The notes: generated by a model not told the origin, from the sequence alone. A stretch of 38,295 bases of DNA from Candidatus Amesbacteria bacterium GW2011_GWC1_47_15 (GCA_001001375.1 LCNU01000002.1:1-38295), one strand, 5' to 3'; counted from the stretch's first letter, positions 20,874 to 29,629 are shown. Numbers and translations: made by a program.

Positions 20874-22645
20874 AAATCTACCTTTTAACTCTGTATTTGC
20901 TCTTGTTGTGTATGGCTGGAGTCGCTTTCCGCTTTGTCGGTTTAAACTGGGATCGTGGCTTTTTGCTTCATCCGGATGAGCGGTTTGTATCCATGGTTAC
21001 CCAGGACTTAACATTGCCGGCCGGCATTCGGGAATACCTGGATACTGCATCTTCCCCGTTTAATCCCCACAATCGGGGATATGGCTTTTTTGTTTACGGC
21101 ACTTTCCCCCTGCTTTTGACAAAATATCTGGCGCAATTTAATCCCGAAGTGTCTGTACTGCTGTTGGGACGTCTGTTATCCGCTTTTGCGGATACCGCCG
21201 TCATTCTTCTCCTCTTTCTGATTGGTCGTCGTGTATTTGGGCGTTTTCTCCCCGGTTTGATTGCCTCTGCTGCATATTCTCTTTCTGTACTTCCTATCCA
21301 GCTGTCTCATTTTTATGCCGTTGATACCTTTATGGTATTTTTTCTTGTTGCGGCTTTTTATTTCCTGTTAATAGCTATCACTTCCCGCCGTTTGAGTATT
21401 TGCGTTTTGTTTTTTGGCCTGACAGGTATTTTCTTGGCTTTTGCCATAGCCTCAAAAGTTAGCGCCGTAATTTTCGCGGTAGTTGTTTTTGTCGGATTGA
21501 TTTTTCTCTGGCGTCAGTCCCGTTCTCTGATTTTGGCAATTTTGGCCGGAGTGGTGTTTGTTATAGCCGGCTATTTTTCTCTAAGGTTTACGTTGCCTTA
21601 TCTCTTTGCCGATAACCGGCTTATCACGTTTTCATTGAATCCTAAAGTTTTGGAAAATTGGCAGCAGCTGCAAAATCTAAGCAATCGCGACGCCTATTTC
21701 CCCCCTGCGGTCCAGTGGTTTAATGTCCGACCAGCCCCTTATGTTTTTGAAAACCTTACCCTCTGGGGGTTGGGTATACCCCTGGCAATTATCGTCTGGT
21801 TGTCTTTACTTTATTCCCCGTTTGTATTACGCCGCCATCCCTTAATTGCCCTGCCGCTGGTCGCGGTTATGGCTTTGGGGGGTTATCAATTATTCCAGAC
21901 TGCCCAGCCGGTGCGCTATTATTATCCTCTCTTTCCATTCTTTGCCCTGCTGGCTGGTTTTTTGATTTATTGGCTTTTTCGTTCCCCCGGGTTTCGGTGG
22001 CTTTCGGTAACTTTACTCTTGCTGCTGATTATCTGGCCGGCTTCCTTCGCCGGTATTTATATACGTCCTCACTCACGTATTACCGCCTCATATTGGATTT
22101 ATCAGCATATACCCTGGGGTAGCATTCTGGCCTGTGAACACTGGGATGATTGCATCCCCCTTCCTTTCGGTTCTCTCACCAGCAGCCTTTTCACTCATCT
22201 CGAATTGCCTCTTTACGGACCGGACACAAGACAGAAGTGGCAAGATTTGTCCGGTAAGCTGTCCCGGCTGGATTATATCCTTACTACAAGCAATCGCCTG
22301 TACGGCTCAATTAATTCTGTACCGGAAAAATATCCTGTCACCATCCGTTACTATGATCTCCTGTTTTCCGGGGGCCTCGGTTTTACCAAGGTTTCGGAAT
22401 TTACCTCCCGTCCGAATATCCCGTTAAAAGGCATTCACACATGCCTGATACCGCCCTTTATTCATTATGGCAGTGTGGCGTTGCCTTTGCAGGAATGTCC
22501 CCTCCCGGGAATAAGTTTTGTGGACGATTACGCCGATGAAACCTTTACTGTCTATGACCACCCCAAAGTTATTATTTTCCAAAATACCGGTCGGAAATCA
22601 CAGGATGAAATATTTTCTTTGTTATCTCCCCCCGATGGATCCTGA
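20870..22645 (+). CDS. Dolichyl-phosphate-mannose-type (PMT/ArnT-like) membrane glycosyltransferase
   Basis: 591 residues with about 11 membrane helices. The first outer loop holds WDRGFLLHPDERFVSMVTQDL; H-P-D-E-R is the acidic motif expected for the catalytic base of PMT/ArnT-type GT-C enzymes (GT39/GT83-like). The third and fourth helices carry LLGRLLSAFADTAVILLLFL and PIQLSHFYAVDTFMVFFLVA, close to PMT_2 consensus. A soluble C-terminal domain (from about 410) is present. The sugar donor and acceptor are unknown. The ATG at 20870 shares ATGA with the preceding gene, and the end overlaps the methyltransferase start by 11 bp, so 19266-23351 is one operon. Confidence 0.8.
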   Translation: MKIYLLTLYLLLLCMAGVAFRFVGLNWDRGFLLHPDERFVSMVTQDLTLPAGIREYLDTASSPFNPHNRGYGFFVYGTFPLLLTKYLAQFNPEVSVLLLGRLLSAFADTAVILLLFLIGRRVFGRFLPGLIASAAYSLSVLPIQLSHFYAVDTFMVFFLVAAFYFLLIAITSRRLSICVLFFGLTGIFLAFAIASKVSAVIFAVVVFVGLIFLWRQSRSLILAILAGVVFVIAGYFSLRFTLPYLFADNRLITFSLNPKVLENWQQLQNLSNRDAYFPPAVQWFNVRPAPYVFENLTLWGLGIPLAIIVWLSLLYSPFVLRRHPLIALPLVAVMALGGYQLFQTAQPVRYYYPLFPFFALLAGFLIYWLFRSPGFRWLSVTLLLLLIIWPASFAGIYIRPHSRITASYWIYQHIPWGSILACEHWDDCIPLPFGSLTSSLFTHLELPLYGPDTRQKWQDLSGKLSRLDYILTTSNRLYGSINSVPEKYPVTIRYYDLLFSGGLGFTKVSEFTSRPNIPLKGIHTCLIPPFIHYGSVALPLQECPLPGISFVDDYADETFTVYDHPKVIIFQNTGRKSQDEIFSLLSPPDGS

Positions 22646-23351
22646 ATATCATCAGCAGAGCAGCTATTTCGATGTATCTGCAAACCGTTTCGCTCAGAAT
22701 TTGCTGTCAGAACTTTCACCTGCTCACGAGCTGGAACTTGGCGCTTTGGCTGATTATCTTTCACTTCCTCCCGGATCCACACTGATTGATTTTGGATGCG
22801 GTTCCGGTCGCGTCTCTCTTTATTTTTTGGAAAGGGGATATCATGTTATTGGGGTGGATGTTTCCCGAAAGTCACTAAACGACTTGGAAAAATACTACCG
22901 CACCCACAAAAATCCTTCATGGGGCCGTTTCGAATCCCGGCCTACGCTTCCTTCTGCCGCAAAGGTCCGGGCTATTGCCGGGGCCGACGTCCTGCACCAT
23001 GTTAACATTTCCCGGTATCTACCCCTTTTCCATCGCCTACTCGTTCCTGGTGGAAAAATTGCCTTTTCCGAGCCGAATAGTTATCACTTCCCTTGGTATA
23101 TCCACTACTTTACTAATCATATTCCCTGGTCAATAGAAAAGGGGATTATGCAATGCTCCTTGTTCAATTTCCGCCGTCTCCTCCGTAAAGCCGGTTTCGA
23201 CAGTTTCACAGTCAGAGGGCATGGCCTGTTACCCACCCCCCTGTTCAACTCTTTTCCTAATCTCTGCCGGGTAAACGCCATGAGGTGGGGAAATTTTCCA
23301 TTACTGCGGCTGTTTGCTTTCCGGTATCTTGTCCTGGCCCAAAAACACTGA
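22635..23351 (+). CDS. Class I SAM-dependent methyltransferase
   Basis: 238 residues. The Rossmann SAM-binding motif I is LIDFGCGSGRVSLYFLERG (about 53-71), followed by HVIGVDVSRKSL (motif II, acidic Asp), ADVLHHVNISRYLPLFHRLL and PGGKIAFSEPN. A Methyltransf_11/25-type fold; the C-terminal part is rich in aromatic and basic residues (about 160-238) and may sit at the membrane. The target is unknown, but the cluster suggests a glycan or lipid carrier. ATG at 22635 gives the usual start (MDPEYHQQSSYFDVSANRF) and overlaps the upstream gene by 11 bp. Its 3' end overlaps the convergent GT-C gene by 51 bp. Confidence 0.87.
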   Translation: MDPEYHQQSSYFDVSANRFAQNLLSELSPAHELELGALADYLSLPPGSTLIDFGCGSGRVSLYFLERGYHVIGVDVSRKSLNDLEKYYRTHKNPSWGRFESRPTLPSAAKVRAIAGADVLHHVNISRYLPLFHRLLVPGGKIAFSEPNSYHFPWYIHYFTNHIPWSIEKGIMQCSLFNFRRLLRKAGFDSFTVRGHGLLPTPLFNSFPNLCRVNAMRWGNFPLLRLFAFRYLVLAQKH

Positions 23352-24824
23352 TACAAACACCTGCTTTCCACCCGCTTGGTGGGTTTTTACTTCTCCTCTC
23401 GGGAAACAATTCCTCCAGTTTTCGATGGCCTCCAGGTCCTGCGGGCTGTTGAGTATTATTGCCGGACGCTGCGGTTTGATATCATCGCAGCTTCTGGCAA
23501 ATACGCCCGCATTAATCAGGTTTTCTCTTCCGTCCTGTTCGTTTAACCGGTAAAACAGAGCTTTTGGTTCAGGTTGTCCCCAGTTTCCCCAGCAGCATGA
23601 GCTTAAATAAACAGAAGTATGTCCCGGTAGTGTGTTTACATACTCTGCCATTATTTTGGCGTACGCCCTGTTTTGATCAGGCAAACCCGGAGGGTACAAA
23701 ACAAAGTATTTGTAAAGGTTTAATAGAATTATTCCGGTTAAAACAATTCCCGCCGCAACCCCTGCCGTTTTCTTTGAATATCTCTTCAAATAATTAAAGC
23801 TCTCTGAAATACCTGTTGCTGTCAGGAAATAAACCAAAGGCACAATACCCATTGTTCTCCCGCTGTTTGGAATCTCCCCCGGCGGTATAGCCGGGGACAT
23901 GGATGGCAGAGCCAGCAAAAACATAGCAGCTGTCGCGCGCACCAGTAGCGGCCTGTTGGTTTTTAGAAGATACAGTATTCCCAATAGGAAAAATATGCCC
24001 GATATTCTGTCAATATGCGGATCACCGGGTACATTTACCCTGAAAATACCCTCACCTTTATAATGCATCATCAGCGCGGTTTTTTTGATATTTTCAATAA
24101 ATCTCTGCCGTGTTTGCTGCGTCAGCAGTTGTGATATGGAAGGTACTTTATCTCCGACATAACCGGTAGTGAAATTGTCCAGATTACTTAGTATCACCTT
24201 GGCAAACAGCAGCAACGGAAGAATCAAAAGCAGAGTCCCCCACAACCCGCCCTTTATTTGTTTGCGGCTCACCAGCCACCAAAGCCATAATAAAGGCAGC
24301 ACAAAAGTCTGTGGGTACTCAAACAACCCCAGGCTGGCACTCAGTGCCCCCACAGCCAGGTGAGCAGGTTTTCTTGTTTTGGCATATTTTTCAGCCCAGA
24401 AAATTACGTTTGCCGTCAGAAATAAGATAATAATCTGGGAATTTCCGGTCCTTGCCCAGACAATGGTCCAAAAAGAAACGGCCGCTAAAAACATGGCCCA
24501 CAAGGCCGTTTTTCTGTCCGCCAGCTCCTTTACTGCCAGGTACGTCATGACCACACCCATTCCACCCACCAGGACCGAGGAAAATTTATACTGCCAGTAA
24601 TTGCTTCCCAGGAGCAGGATAACGGGGGTTACCAAATAGTGGTATATCGGTCCGGTGCTCTGGAAAAAGTACCAGGGCCATAGCCCGTTTAAGATCTCAA
24701 GGACATATTCATGTACATTCGAAATGTCTCCGTACCATTCACCCGGCAGATCATTCAGTTTCCACAGGCCGATAACGAAATAAATCGCCAGTACAATAAT
24801 CGGTAATATTTTTTTATTGTTCAT
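23301..24824 (-). CDS. GT-C-type membrane glycosyltransferase
   Basis: 507 residues with about 11 hydrophobic helices. The N-terminal outer loop LPGEWYGDISNVHEYVLEIL carries the acidic residues expected for GT-C catalysis (W-Y-G-D), and the helix pair ALWAMFLAAVSFWTIVWARTGNSQI resembles the PMT_2 domain (W-x-R-T-G/x-N). A soluble C-terminal tail (about 400-507) includes HTSVYLSSCCWGNWG. It is likely to use a lipid-linked sugar. ATG at 24824 overlaps the stop of the GT4 gene (ATGA), so it is the last gene of a leftward operon that includes the GT4 and HAD genes. Confidence 0.78.
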   Translation of the reverse strand: MNNKKILPIIVLAIYFVIGLWKLNDLPGEWYGDISNVHEYVLEILNGLWPWYFFQSTGPIYHYLVTPVILLLGSNYWQYKFSSVLVGGMGVVMTYLAVKELADRKTALWAMFLAAVSFWTIVWARTGNSQIIILFLTANVIFWAEKYAKTRKPAHLAVGALSASLGLFEYPQTFVLPLLWLWWLVSRKQIKGGLWGTLLLILPLLLFAKVILSNLDNFTTGYVGDKVPSISQLLTQQTRQRFIENIKKTALMMHYKGEGIFRVNVPGDPHIDRISGIFFLLGILYLLKTNRPLLVRATAAMFLLALPSMSPAIPPGEIPNSGRTMGIVPLVYFLTATGISESFNYLKRYSKKTAGVAAGIVLTGIILLNLYKYFVLYPPGLPDQNRAYAKIMAEYVNTLPGHTSVYLSSCCWGNWGQPEPKALFYRLNEQDGRENLINAGVFARSCDDIKPQRPAIILNSPQDLEAIENWRNCFPRGEVKTHQAGGKQVFVSVFLGQDKIPESKQPQ

Positions 24825-25930
24825 CCGGTTATGATTTTTTCAAATCTGTCTATTATTTTTTTCAGATCAAAGACTTCTTCCGCTTTCACTTTCCCCATTC
24901 GGTACGAATCGTAGTTATTCAGAATCTCATTAATAGCTTCGGCCAGCGCAGCCGGATTTTTTGGCGGCACGGTTATACCCATACCGGTCTCACGGATCGG
25001 TAGTCTTACCCCAGGCAAGTCCGAAGCCACTACCGGCACACCGCACATCATTGCCTCTACCTGTACCATACCAAAAGCCTCTGTAGCGTTAACGGACGGT
25101 AAAGCCAGTATTTTAAGGCAGCTGTAGAAGTCACCCATTTCCCCTTCGGGTATTACCCCGGCTACTTTTACCTTTCTTCCCGCCCTTCGGACCGCTTTAG
25201 TGACCCGCTCTTTATAAGCCTGCTCTCCGGCTGGTTCTGTTGGACCGGCAATTAAAACTTCCGTCCTGGGGTCGATCGCATTTAATGCCTCCAGTAAATA
25301 TTCCACTCCCTTTTCTTCTGCCATACGGCCGGCCATACCTATAAGGAGTTTCCCTTTTCTGCCGTATTTTGCTGTCCCTGTGCTTCGTTGCGGTTTCCGT
25401 ACGGGGGGATATATATACACCAGTTTTTTACGAAAATGCGGCAGCAGCCGTGAACTGTCTGCGTAATCAGCTCCGTAAGTTACCACTTTGTCGGCCAGAG
25501 ACAGCGTCACCAGGTTGCAGACATCAAGTATTACCGTAGCGATTTTATTTAAAATTCCCTGGGGTAGTACCACATCGCACAAATAGATTGCAGTTACCTT
25601 TTTTCTGAAAACTTTTCCCAAAATTGCTGGCAAAAATCCCTCTGCCTGAGGGAGTCCGATTACTATCCTCTCGCTTTCCCTGACCGATTTTACCGATTTT
25701 ACTGCAAAATCCAGGCTTAAAAAACCCTTGCTGACTTTAAACAAAGGCACAGCCCGGATTATTCCTACTCCGTTTATAGTCTCACAAACCGGCAGGCTTG
25801 CATCGTGTTTCATGCACAACACCCGGCACTGGTGGCTTCTGGCCGCCAGTTCTTCCGCCAGGTTTCTTAAGTAGTTTGTCAGGCCGGAGATATACGGGCT
25901 ATAGTAAGTCAGACTAAAAAGTATCCTCAT
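24821..25930 (-). CDS. GT4-family glycosyltransferase (GT-B fold)
   Basis: 369 residues. The N-terminal Rossmann domain starts MRILFSLTYYSPYISGLTNY (the Y-x-P-x-x-x-G/S-G type acceptor domain). The C-terminal donor domain has KLLIGMAGRMAEEKGVEYLLEAL, VLIAGPTEP and the E-x7-E nucleotide-sugar motif in EAFGMVQVEAMMCGVPVVAS, followed by DLPGVR. It probably transfers a sugar from NDP-sugar at the inner face of the membrane in the glycan pathway. SD-like AGAGGA lies about 10 nt before the ATG at 25930, which overlaps the upstream HAD gene by 17 bp. Confidence 0.92.
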   Translation of the reverse strand: MRILFSLTYYSPYISGLTNYLRNLAEELAARSHQCRVLCMKHDASLPVCETINGVGIIRAVPLFKVSKGFLSLDFAVKSVKSVRESERIVIGLPQAEGFLPAILGKVFRKKVTAIYLCDVVLPQGILNKIATVILDVCNLVTLSLADKVVTYGADYADSSRLLPHFRKKLVYIYPPVRKPQRSTGTAKYGRKGKLLIGMAGRMAEEKGVEYLLEALNAIDPRTEVLIAGPTEPAGEQAYKERVTKAVRRAGRKVKVAGVIPEGEMGDFYSCLKILALPSVNATEAFGMVQVEAMMCGVPVVASDLPGVRLPIRETGMGITVPPKNPAALAEAINEILNNYDSYRMGKVKAEEVFDLKKIIDRFEKIITG

Positions 25931-26489
25931 TGGTTGCTATTCCTCTTAAAGCTTTTTCCAGATATGGATATTTAAACTCGTAAGGATAACTTCTGTCGAT
26001 AAAGTTGTAAATCCAATAAATTTTGGCATTCTTTTTTTTGGCTAGATATTCCACAATATCGAGGTTGTCGTCCACGAAATAATGAACATTTAATCTTTTC
26101 ATTATTTCCTCTTTAAATAAATGTGGTTGATCGTCTTTTTTATTCAGGTTAATTGTCTTGAAAACATCTGTTAGCCCGTTTTTATTCAGCCATTTGGCAA
26201 GATCGTCCTGTAAAAAAGAAAACCTGGCGGTAACCAGGTGAAATTCCCATCTCGGATCAGTAGCCATTTCTCTCAGCAGTTCCACCCCCTGTGCCGGCAG
26301 CATGCTGGATCCGAAAACGACAGACCATATCATTCTTTGCCACTTGTTTGCCGGTATTAAAAATTTGAGTTTTTTCTCCCGGAAAATTTTTTTCTTAACC
26401 ATCGCGACTGGTGCTCTGACCACGCGGAAAGGGTTATATGCCACCACTCCGTCAAAATCCAGCCCCACCCTGATTTTTTTACTCATCAT
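25914..26489 (-). CDS. HAD-superfamily hydrolase
   Basis: 191 residues. HAD motif I is VGLDFDGVVAYNP (Asp nucleophile and D+2), motif II is FHLVTARFSF (Thr) and motif IV is HYFVDDNLDIVEYL (D-D). An insert between motif I and II is helical (about 20-75). It resembles the C1-capped 5'-nucleotidase/phosphatase class; the substrate is unknown. Start candidates are two adjacent ATG codons at 26489 and 26486; TAAAAT lies 5 and 8 nt upstream respectively. A longer in-frame start at 26546 would overlap the FN3 gene by 28 bp with no recognisable domain added. It is the first gene of the GT4 and GT-C operon. Confidence 0.75.
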   Translation of the reverse strand: MMSKKIRVGLDFDGVVAYNPFRVVRAPVAMVKKKIFREKKLKFLIPANKWQRMIWSVVFGSSMLPAQGVELLREMATDPRWEFHLVTARFSFLQDDLAKWLNKNGLTDVFKTINLNKKDDQPHLFKEEIMKRLNVHYFVDDNLDIVEYLAKKKNAKIYWIYNFIDRSYPYEFKYPYLEKALRGIATNEDTF

Positions 26490-26518
26490 TCCTGATTTTA
26501 CAGTATTTTCCGGCAGTT

Positions 26519-27955
26519 CTACCCGGTCCTTTTTCTCCACCACCATCCCCCTCCGGCAATCATTGTTCCGGACAAGACCAGCAGTATTAAAGTTTTATCA
26601 AACACTCCGGAACTGGGTAATTCTGTTTCGCTCTCGGTTTCGGTTTCTGTCGGGGCAGGGGAGAAAGTGGTAGGTGTCGCGGAGGCTTTTGGCGTGGCCG
26701 ATGGCAGCCCTGCGGCGCGGGGAGTAGGAGTAGATGTCGCCGTCCGGATGGTGGTAGGAGTGGGTGAGCCGGCTGTCGGTCTTTGTGTCGGGGAGGGGGT
26801 ACGGGTAATAGCGAGAGTGGCAGAAGGCGTGGACGAGTAAGCCGGGATAAGGCTTTCGCCCACTGCGTAGACGGTAAATGTCTTGGTAATCCTGGAAGTT
26901 ACTCCGTTAATTAGGGAGGTTATGGTCAGAGTATGCGGACCCGGGGGCAAATCTTCTGGTACGCTGAATACAAAATCACCGTTATCATCGGCGGTTGTAG
27001 CACCCACAATTACCGCCTCGGAGTGAATCTCTATCGTGATCTCCGCGCCAGCCGGGGCTTTACCCATAATTTCCGGCCGCAATGTATTTACTTTTTCACC
27101 TGATTTTGGTGAAACGACTTTTATCGGGCTGTTTTCATCTTCCTGTTCTTCTTCTGAAATAGAAAGTTTGGAAGTTTTCTTTTCACTTCCCGGGGTTGCC
27201 GGTGTTTGAACCGCCGTCTCGGTTTCATCGCTGCTGATCACTAGCTGGGGAGCTGGGCTGTCCTTGTCCGTAGTCAGGGACATCCTGGCGGAGCCCATCG
27301 GTCCGGCTTCCACCCGCAACTCAAGTTGCGTGGTTGAAATATCATACGGCGCTATATCCTCAAGGGTGGCCGCACGGGTTTTGGATAGGGGAATAACCCA
27401 GGCACCGCTGGCCTTGACTATTGTAGATTGCGTCACCGCCCCTGGAATCTGCAGATATATTATTGCTCCCTCGGCAGCCTCCCCGTTTGAAGTCACTGCC
27501 TGGCCGTAAGCTACATCTGCCGCAGGTTCCGTTGATAATACCCCTGCCGTAGAAAATTCGTACGGTTTCCCGTCATAGTCGTACACACCTTTGCCTGTTC
27601 CGATTTTAAACTGGTATTTTGTTTGGGGTTTTAATCCCTGGATCTGCATATAGTGGGTAAAATAATTCTCCACTTCACCTTTGCGCTGGTCTCTCTGATC
27701 TGACACGCTTGAGTTTAATGCCCGTCCTTGTTCTCCGAATTTGATATAACCGCTCACTGCTTTGTCTGTGATCCAGGATATTGTCGCCGTAGTATCCCCC
27801 ACGTTGGTAACAGTTACCTTTTGCGGGGATTCTTCAGGAGACGCTTGCAGGCTTCCCCTCAACTGGCCCCGGACCAGCCATATCCCGGCTACCAGTCCTC
27901 CCAGCGCGATAAACAAGCCAAGCAAGGTGGGTAGAGTAAACTCTTTCTTTTTCAT
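26519..27955 (-). CDS. FN3-domain surface protein with Ser/Thr/Pro-rich stalk and LPxTG-like tail
   Basis: 478 residues. A signal/anchor helix lies at about 9-30 (LPTLLGLFIALGGLVAGIWL). A fibronectin-III domain covers about 42-135 (VTVTNVGDTTATISWITDKA, then GLKPQTKYQFKIG). A second beta domain (about 140-235) resembles a carboxypeptidase-regulatory/CNA-B repeat. An Ig-like segment (about 275-365) has PPGPHTLTITSLINGVTSRI. A low-complexity Thr/Pro/Ser stretch (about 370-440) is followed by LPSSG (about 446-450), a hydrophobic helix and WWWRKRTG, similar to a sortase sorting signal. It is last in an operon with PilN/PilO-like genes and probably forms part of the pilus or cell surface. ATGA overlap with the small gene before it. 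Confidence 0.8.
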   Translation of the reverse strand: MKKKEFTLPTLLGLFIALGGLVAGIWLVRGQLRGSLQASPEESPQKVTVTNVGDTTATISWITDKAVSGYIKFGEQGRALNSSVSDQRDQRKGEVENYFTHYMQIQGLKPQTKYQFKIGTGKGVYDYDGKPYEFSTAGVLSTEPAADVAYGQAVTSNGEAAEGAIIYLQIPGAVTQSTIVKASGAWVIPLSKTRAATLEDIAPYDISTTQLELRVEAGPMGSARMSLTTDKDSPAPQLVISSDETETAVQTPATPGSEKKTSKLSISEEEQEDENSPIKVVSPKSGEKVNTLRPEIMGKAPAGAEITIEIHSEAVIVGATTADDNGDFVFSVPEDLPPGPHTLTITSLINGVTSRITKTFTVYAVGESLIPAYSSTPSATLAITRTPSPTQRPTAGSPTPTTIRTATSTPTPRAAGLPSATPKASATPTTFSPAPTETETESETELPSSGVFDKTLILLVLSGTMIAGGGWWWRKRTG

Positions 27956-28152
27956 GGAGTCATCTGTTCCAAAGTAGATAGGACTTCGGTTTTCAAAATT
28001 GGATCAAAGCTTTCCAGGTGTTGTTCCACACCTGGTGGCAAATCAGTATTGGTATACGCCCTGTATATTTCAAAACCCACCCACGATGCCATTGTTAATA
28101 AAGTTGTTGCCAACAGTAATACCAGTTCTTTCCCCAGGTTGCTTTTTTTCAT
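27952..28152 (-). CDS. Small membrane protein in the pilus operon
   Basis: 66 residues with one N-terminal membrane helix (ELVLLLATTLLTMASWVGFEIY) and a short soluble tail ending LKTEVLSTLEQMTP. No family is recognised. A strong SD (AAGGAG, about 8 nt before the ATG) sits within the end of the PilO-like gene. It shares ATGA with both neighbours. Position suggests a small accessory of the type IV pilus inner-membrane platform, the place often held by PilP or similar, though no PilP similarity is visible. Confidence 0.65.
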   Translation of the reverse strand: MKKSNLGKELVLLLATTLLTMASWVGFEIYRAYTNTDLPPGVEQHLESFDPILKTEVLSTLEQMTP

Positions 28153-28787
28153 ATATTTATCTCCTTCCAGCCAAATGCACTTTGCCCTTCCAACTCAAAG
28201 TACAGGCCGCCTTCTTTGGTCTTACCAATTGTAAGGTTGGTGACCATAGTAACCCTTCTAAGGCTTTCCAGTTTAGTTATTAACAATCTTATCTGATCAT
28301 ATTGCGCCGTTCCCTTTAATGTAAATACCAGACGCTGGGAATTTTCAGGCAGTAGTAGATCCTTTTTCACCGGAGGTGGTACGTTTCCGGGCAGGGGAAT
28401 TTTTTCCACTGTCAGCAAGTCAATCGTGACTCCGCTCTCGGACGCTTTGCCCAAAATAGTTTTAGACCAGCCTTCCCACTGGGCTGTTTCCGGCAGGGCT
28501 TCTTCGATTAACGACAGGCGGTTTTCATTTTTTTGCAGTTCTTCCGATGCCCGCTGTACCGCCATAATTTTTTGATCCAGTTTCGCGTCGATCTCCTTGT
28601 AGGATTGAATCTTGCCCACCAAAGTACTGATTGTCACCAGTGTCGGTCGAAAGGCAAAGACTAAAAGTATTATCATCAGAGCCAGTGAAAATACGGTCCA
28701 CAAGCTGGCGGACCACAAAGGTCGTGCCTGCACCGTCTGTAGGTATCTCCGGTATCGGTTTAAGCTGTTTTTGTAATCTAAGGCCAT
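28149..28787 (-). CDS. pilO: PilO-like type IV pilus assembly protein
   Basis: 212 residues. A membrane helix (about 25-50, LWSASLWTVFSLALMIILLVFAF) is followed by a coiled coil (about 60-105, KEIDAKLDQKIMAVQRASEELQ) and a ferredoxin-like domain (from about 118), the layout of PilO. PilO and PilN form the periplasmic or inner-membrane platform of type IV pili. Low sequence conservation makes the assignment rest on architecture and neighbourhood. The start directly follows the PilN stop codon (0 nt gap). Confidence 0.7.
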   Translation of the reverse strand: MALDYKNSLNRYRRYLQTVQARPLWSASLWTVFSLALMIILLVFAFRPTLVTISTLVGKIQSYKEIDAKLDQKIMAVQRASEELQKNENRLSLIEEALPETAQWEGWSKTILGKASESGVTIDLLTVEKIPLPGNVPPPVKKDLLLPENSQRLVFTLKGTAQYDQIRLLITKLESLRRVTMVTNLTIGKTKEGGLYFELEGQSAFGWKEINI

Positions 28788-29321
28788 TTATCTTTTCAGG
28801 TTTAAACGGAATTTAATTACCTTTTCGGTCCCCTGGGTGATGGAGGAAATCTCAACGCTGCTCCAGCGCTTGTCCCCGTCAAGCGCGGCTATCATTTCCC
28901 CCATCTCTTTTTCCGAAAATGAATTAGCGTCTATCTCGACTTCGTTGCCGTTTATCGTCATCTCGGTCAGTTTTACCTCAGGTGGTGTTTTGACGGCGAT
29001 GGAGTCCATCGTCTCTGATGCGCTGATTCTTTTGGTCAGAATTTTTTTGACCGCTTCCAATCGCGCTTGTTTGGACTTGAATTCTCTTTCAATTGGGGAA
29101 TTGGCCTCCAGAAGACTTACTTTTCCCTCAATTTTCGAGCTTAATACCGACAATTCATAATCCAGTTTGAACCGCGATAAAAAAGCCAGTATAACCACCA
29201 GCTCCGTTAAGATTATGATGTATCTTCCCGTGGTTACAGCCCACTTCAAAAATCTTCCTCCAAAAGACATCTCAAATTCAGTTGGTGGAAGCAGGTTTAC
29301 GTTCCTGATCCGGGCAGGCAT
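28788..29321 (-). CDS. pilN: PilN-like type IV pilus assembly protein
   Basis: 177 residues. It begins RIRNVNLLPPTEFE, matching the conserved I-N-L-L-P-x-E N-terminus by which PilN binds PilM. A membrane helix (about 35-50) is followed by a short coil and a small alpha/beta domain (about 95-177). It is the first gene of the operon PilN, PilO, small membrane protein, FN3 protein. No pilM, pilP or secretin lies in the window. The ATG at 29321 has TATACT 6 nt upstream (leaderless). Confidence 0.8.
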   Translation of the reverse strand: MPARIRNVNLLPPTEFEMSFGGRFLKWAVTTGRYIIILTELVVILAFLSRFKLDYELSVLSSKIEGKVSLLEANSPIEREFKSKQARLEAVKKILTKRISASETMDSIAVKTPPEVKLTEMTINGNEVEIDANSFSEKEMGEMIAALDGDKRWSSVEISSITQGTEKVIKFRLNLKR

Positions 29322-29327
29322 AAATCC

Positions 29328-29333
29328 AGTATA
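29328..29333 (-). promoter_or_regulatory. -10 box (TATACT) of the pilus operon
   Basis: TATACT on the minus strand, 6 nt before the PilN ATG. It lies only 10 nt after the rpsT stop codon. Confidence 0.65.
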
Positions 29334-29342
29334 CCAAAAATA

Positions 29343-29585
29343 TTACTTTGCTTTCCGTACCAGCTTGGACAACCGCGACTTTAGTCGGGAAGCTTTGTTT
29401 CTGTGAATTACCCGGGACTTGGCAGCGCGGTCAGCAGTGGCGAACACTTTTTTAAGAGCGGAATTAGTGGGTTTTTTACGCATCTGTGACACGGCTTCTC
29501 TCAGGGTCTGGCGGATGCTGATATTAACTTTATTTTTACGGACGTCGGCGCGCAGTTTTCTGATAGCTCCTGCTGTTATCGGCAT
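29343..29585 (-). CDS. rpsT: 30S ribosomal protein S20
   Basis: 80 residues, highly basic, with the S20 pattern MPITAGAIRKLRADVRKNKV, then the helical LREAVSQMRKK and KKVFATADRAAKSRVIHRNKASRLKSRLSKLV. It binds 16S rRNA in the small subunit. The ATG at 29585 is chosen over a longer frame because S20 starts here and an SD (AGGGG, 29590-29594) lies 4 nt upstream. It is one of the few transcript-leading genes with a real leader (about 23 nt). Confidence 0.95.
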   Translation of the reverse strand: MPITAGAIRKLRADVRKNKVNISIRQTLREAVSQMRKKPTNSALKKVFATADRAAKSRVIHRNKASRLKSRLSKLVRKAK

Positions 29586-29589
29586 AATA

Positions 29590-29594
29590 CCCCT
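29590..29594 (-). promoter_or_regulatory. rpsT: Shine-Dalgarno site of rpsT
   Basis: AGGGG, 4 nt before the ATG, decides the S20 start. The likely -10 is TATATT or TATTAT at 29615-29623, overlapping the divergent murJ -10. Confidence 0.6.
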
Positions 29595-29616
29595 GTAGTT
29601 TGTCTCAGGGTGGCAA

Positions 29617-29622
29617 TATAAT
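29617..29622 (+). promoter_or_regulatory. -10 box (TATAAT) of murJ
   Basis: Perfect TATAAT followed by 7 nt and the ATG at 29630 (leaderless). The same bases read on the other strand form the rpsT -10. Confidence 0.7.
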
Positions 29623-29629
29623 AACACAC

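Noticed and set aside
26640..26840. CRISPR-like or tandem repeat array in the FN3 gene
   Set aside because: The repetitiveness comes from Thr/Pro/Ser codons of the stalk; there are no regular spacers.
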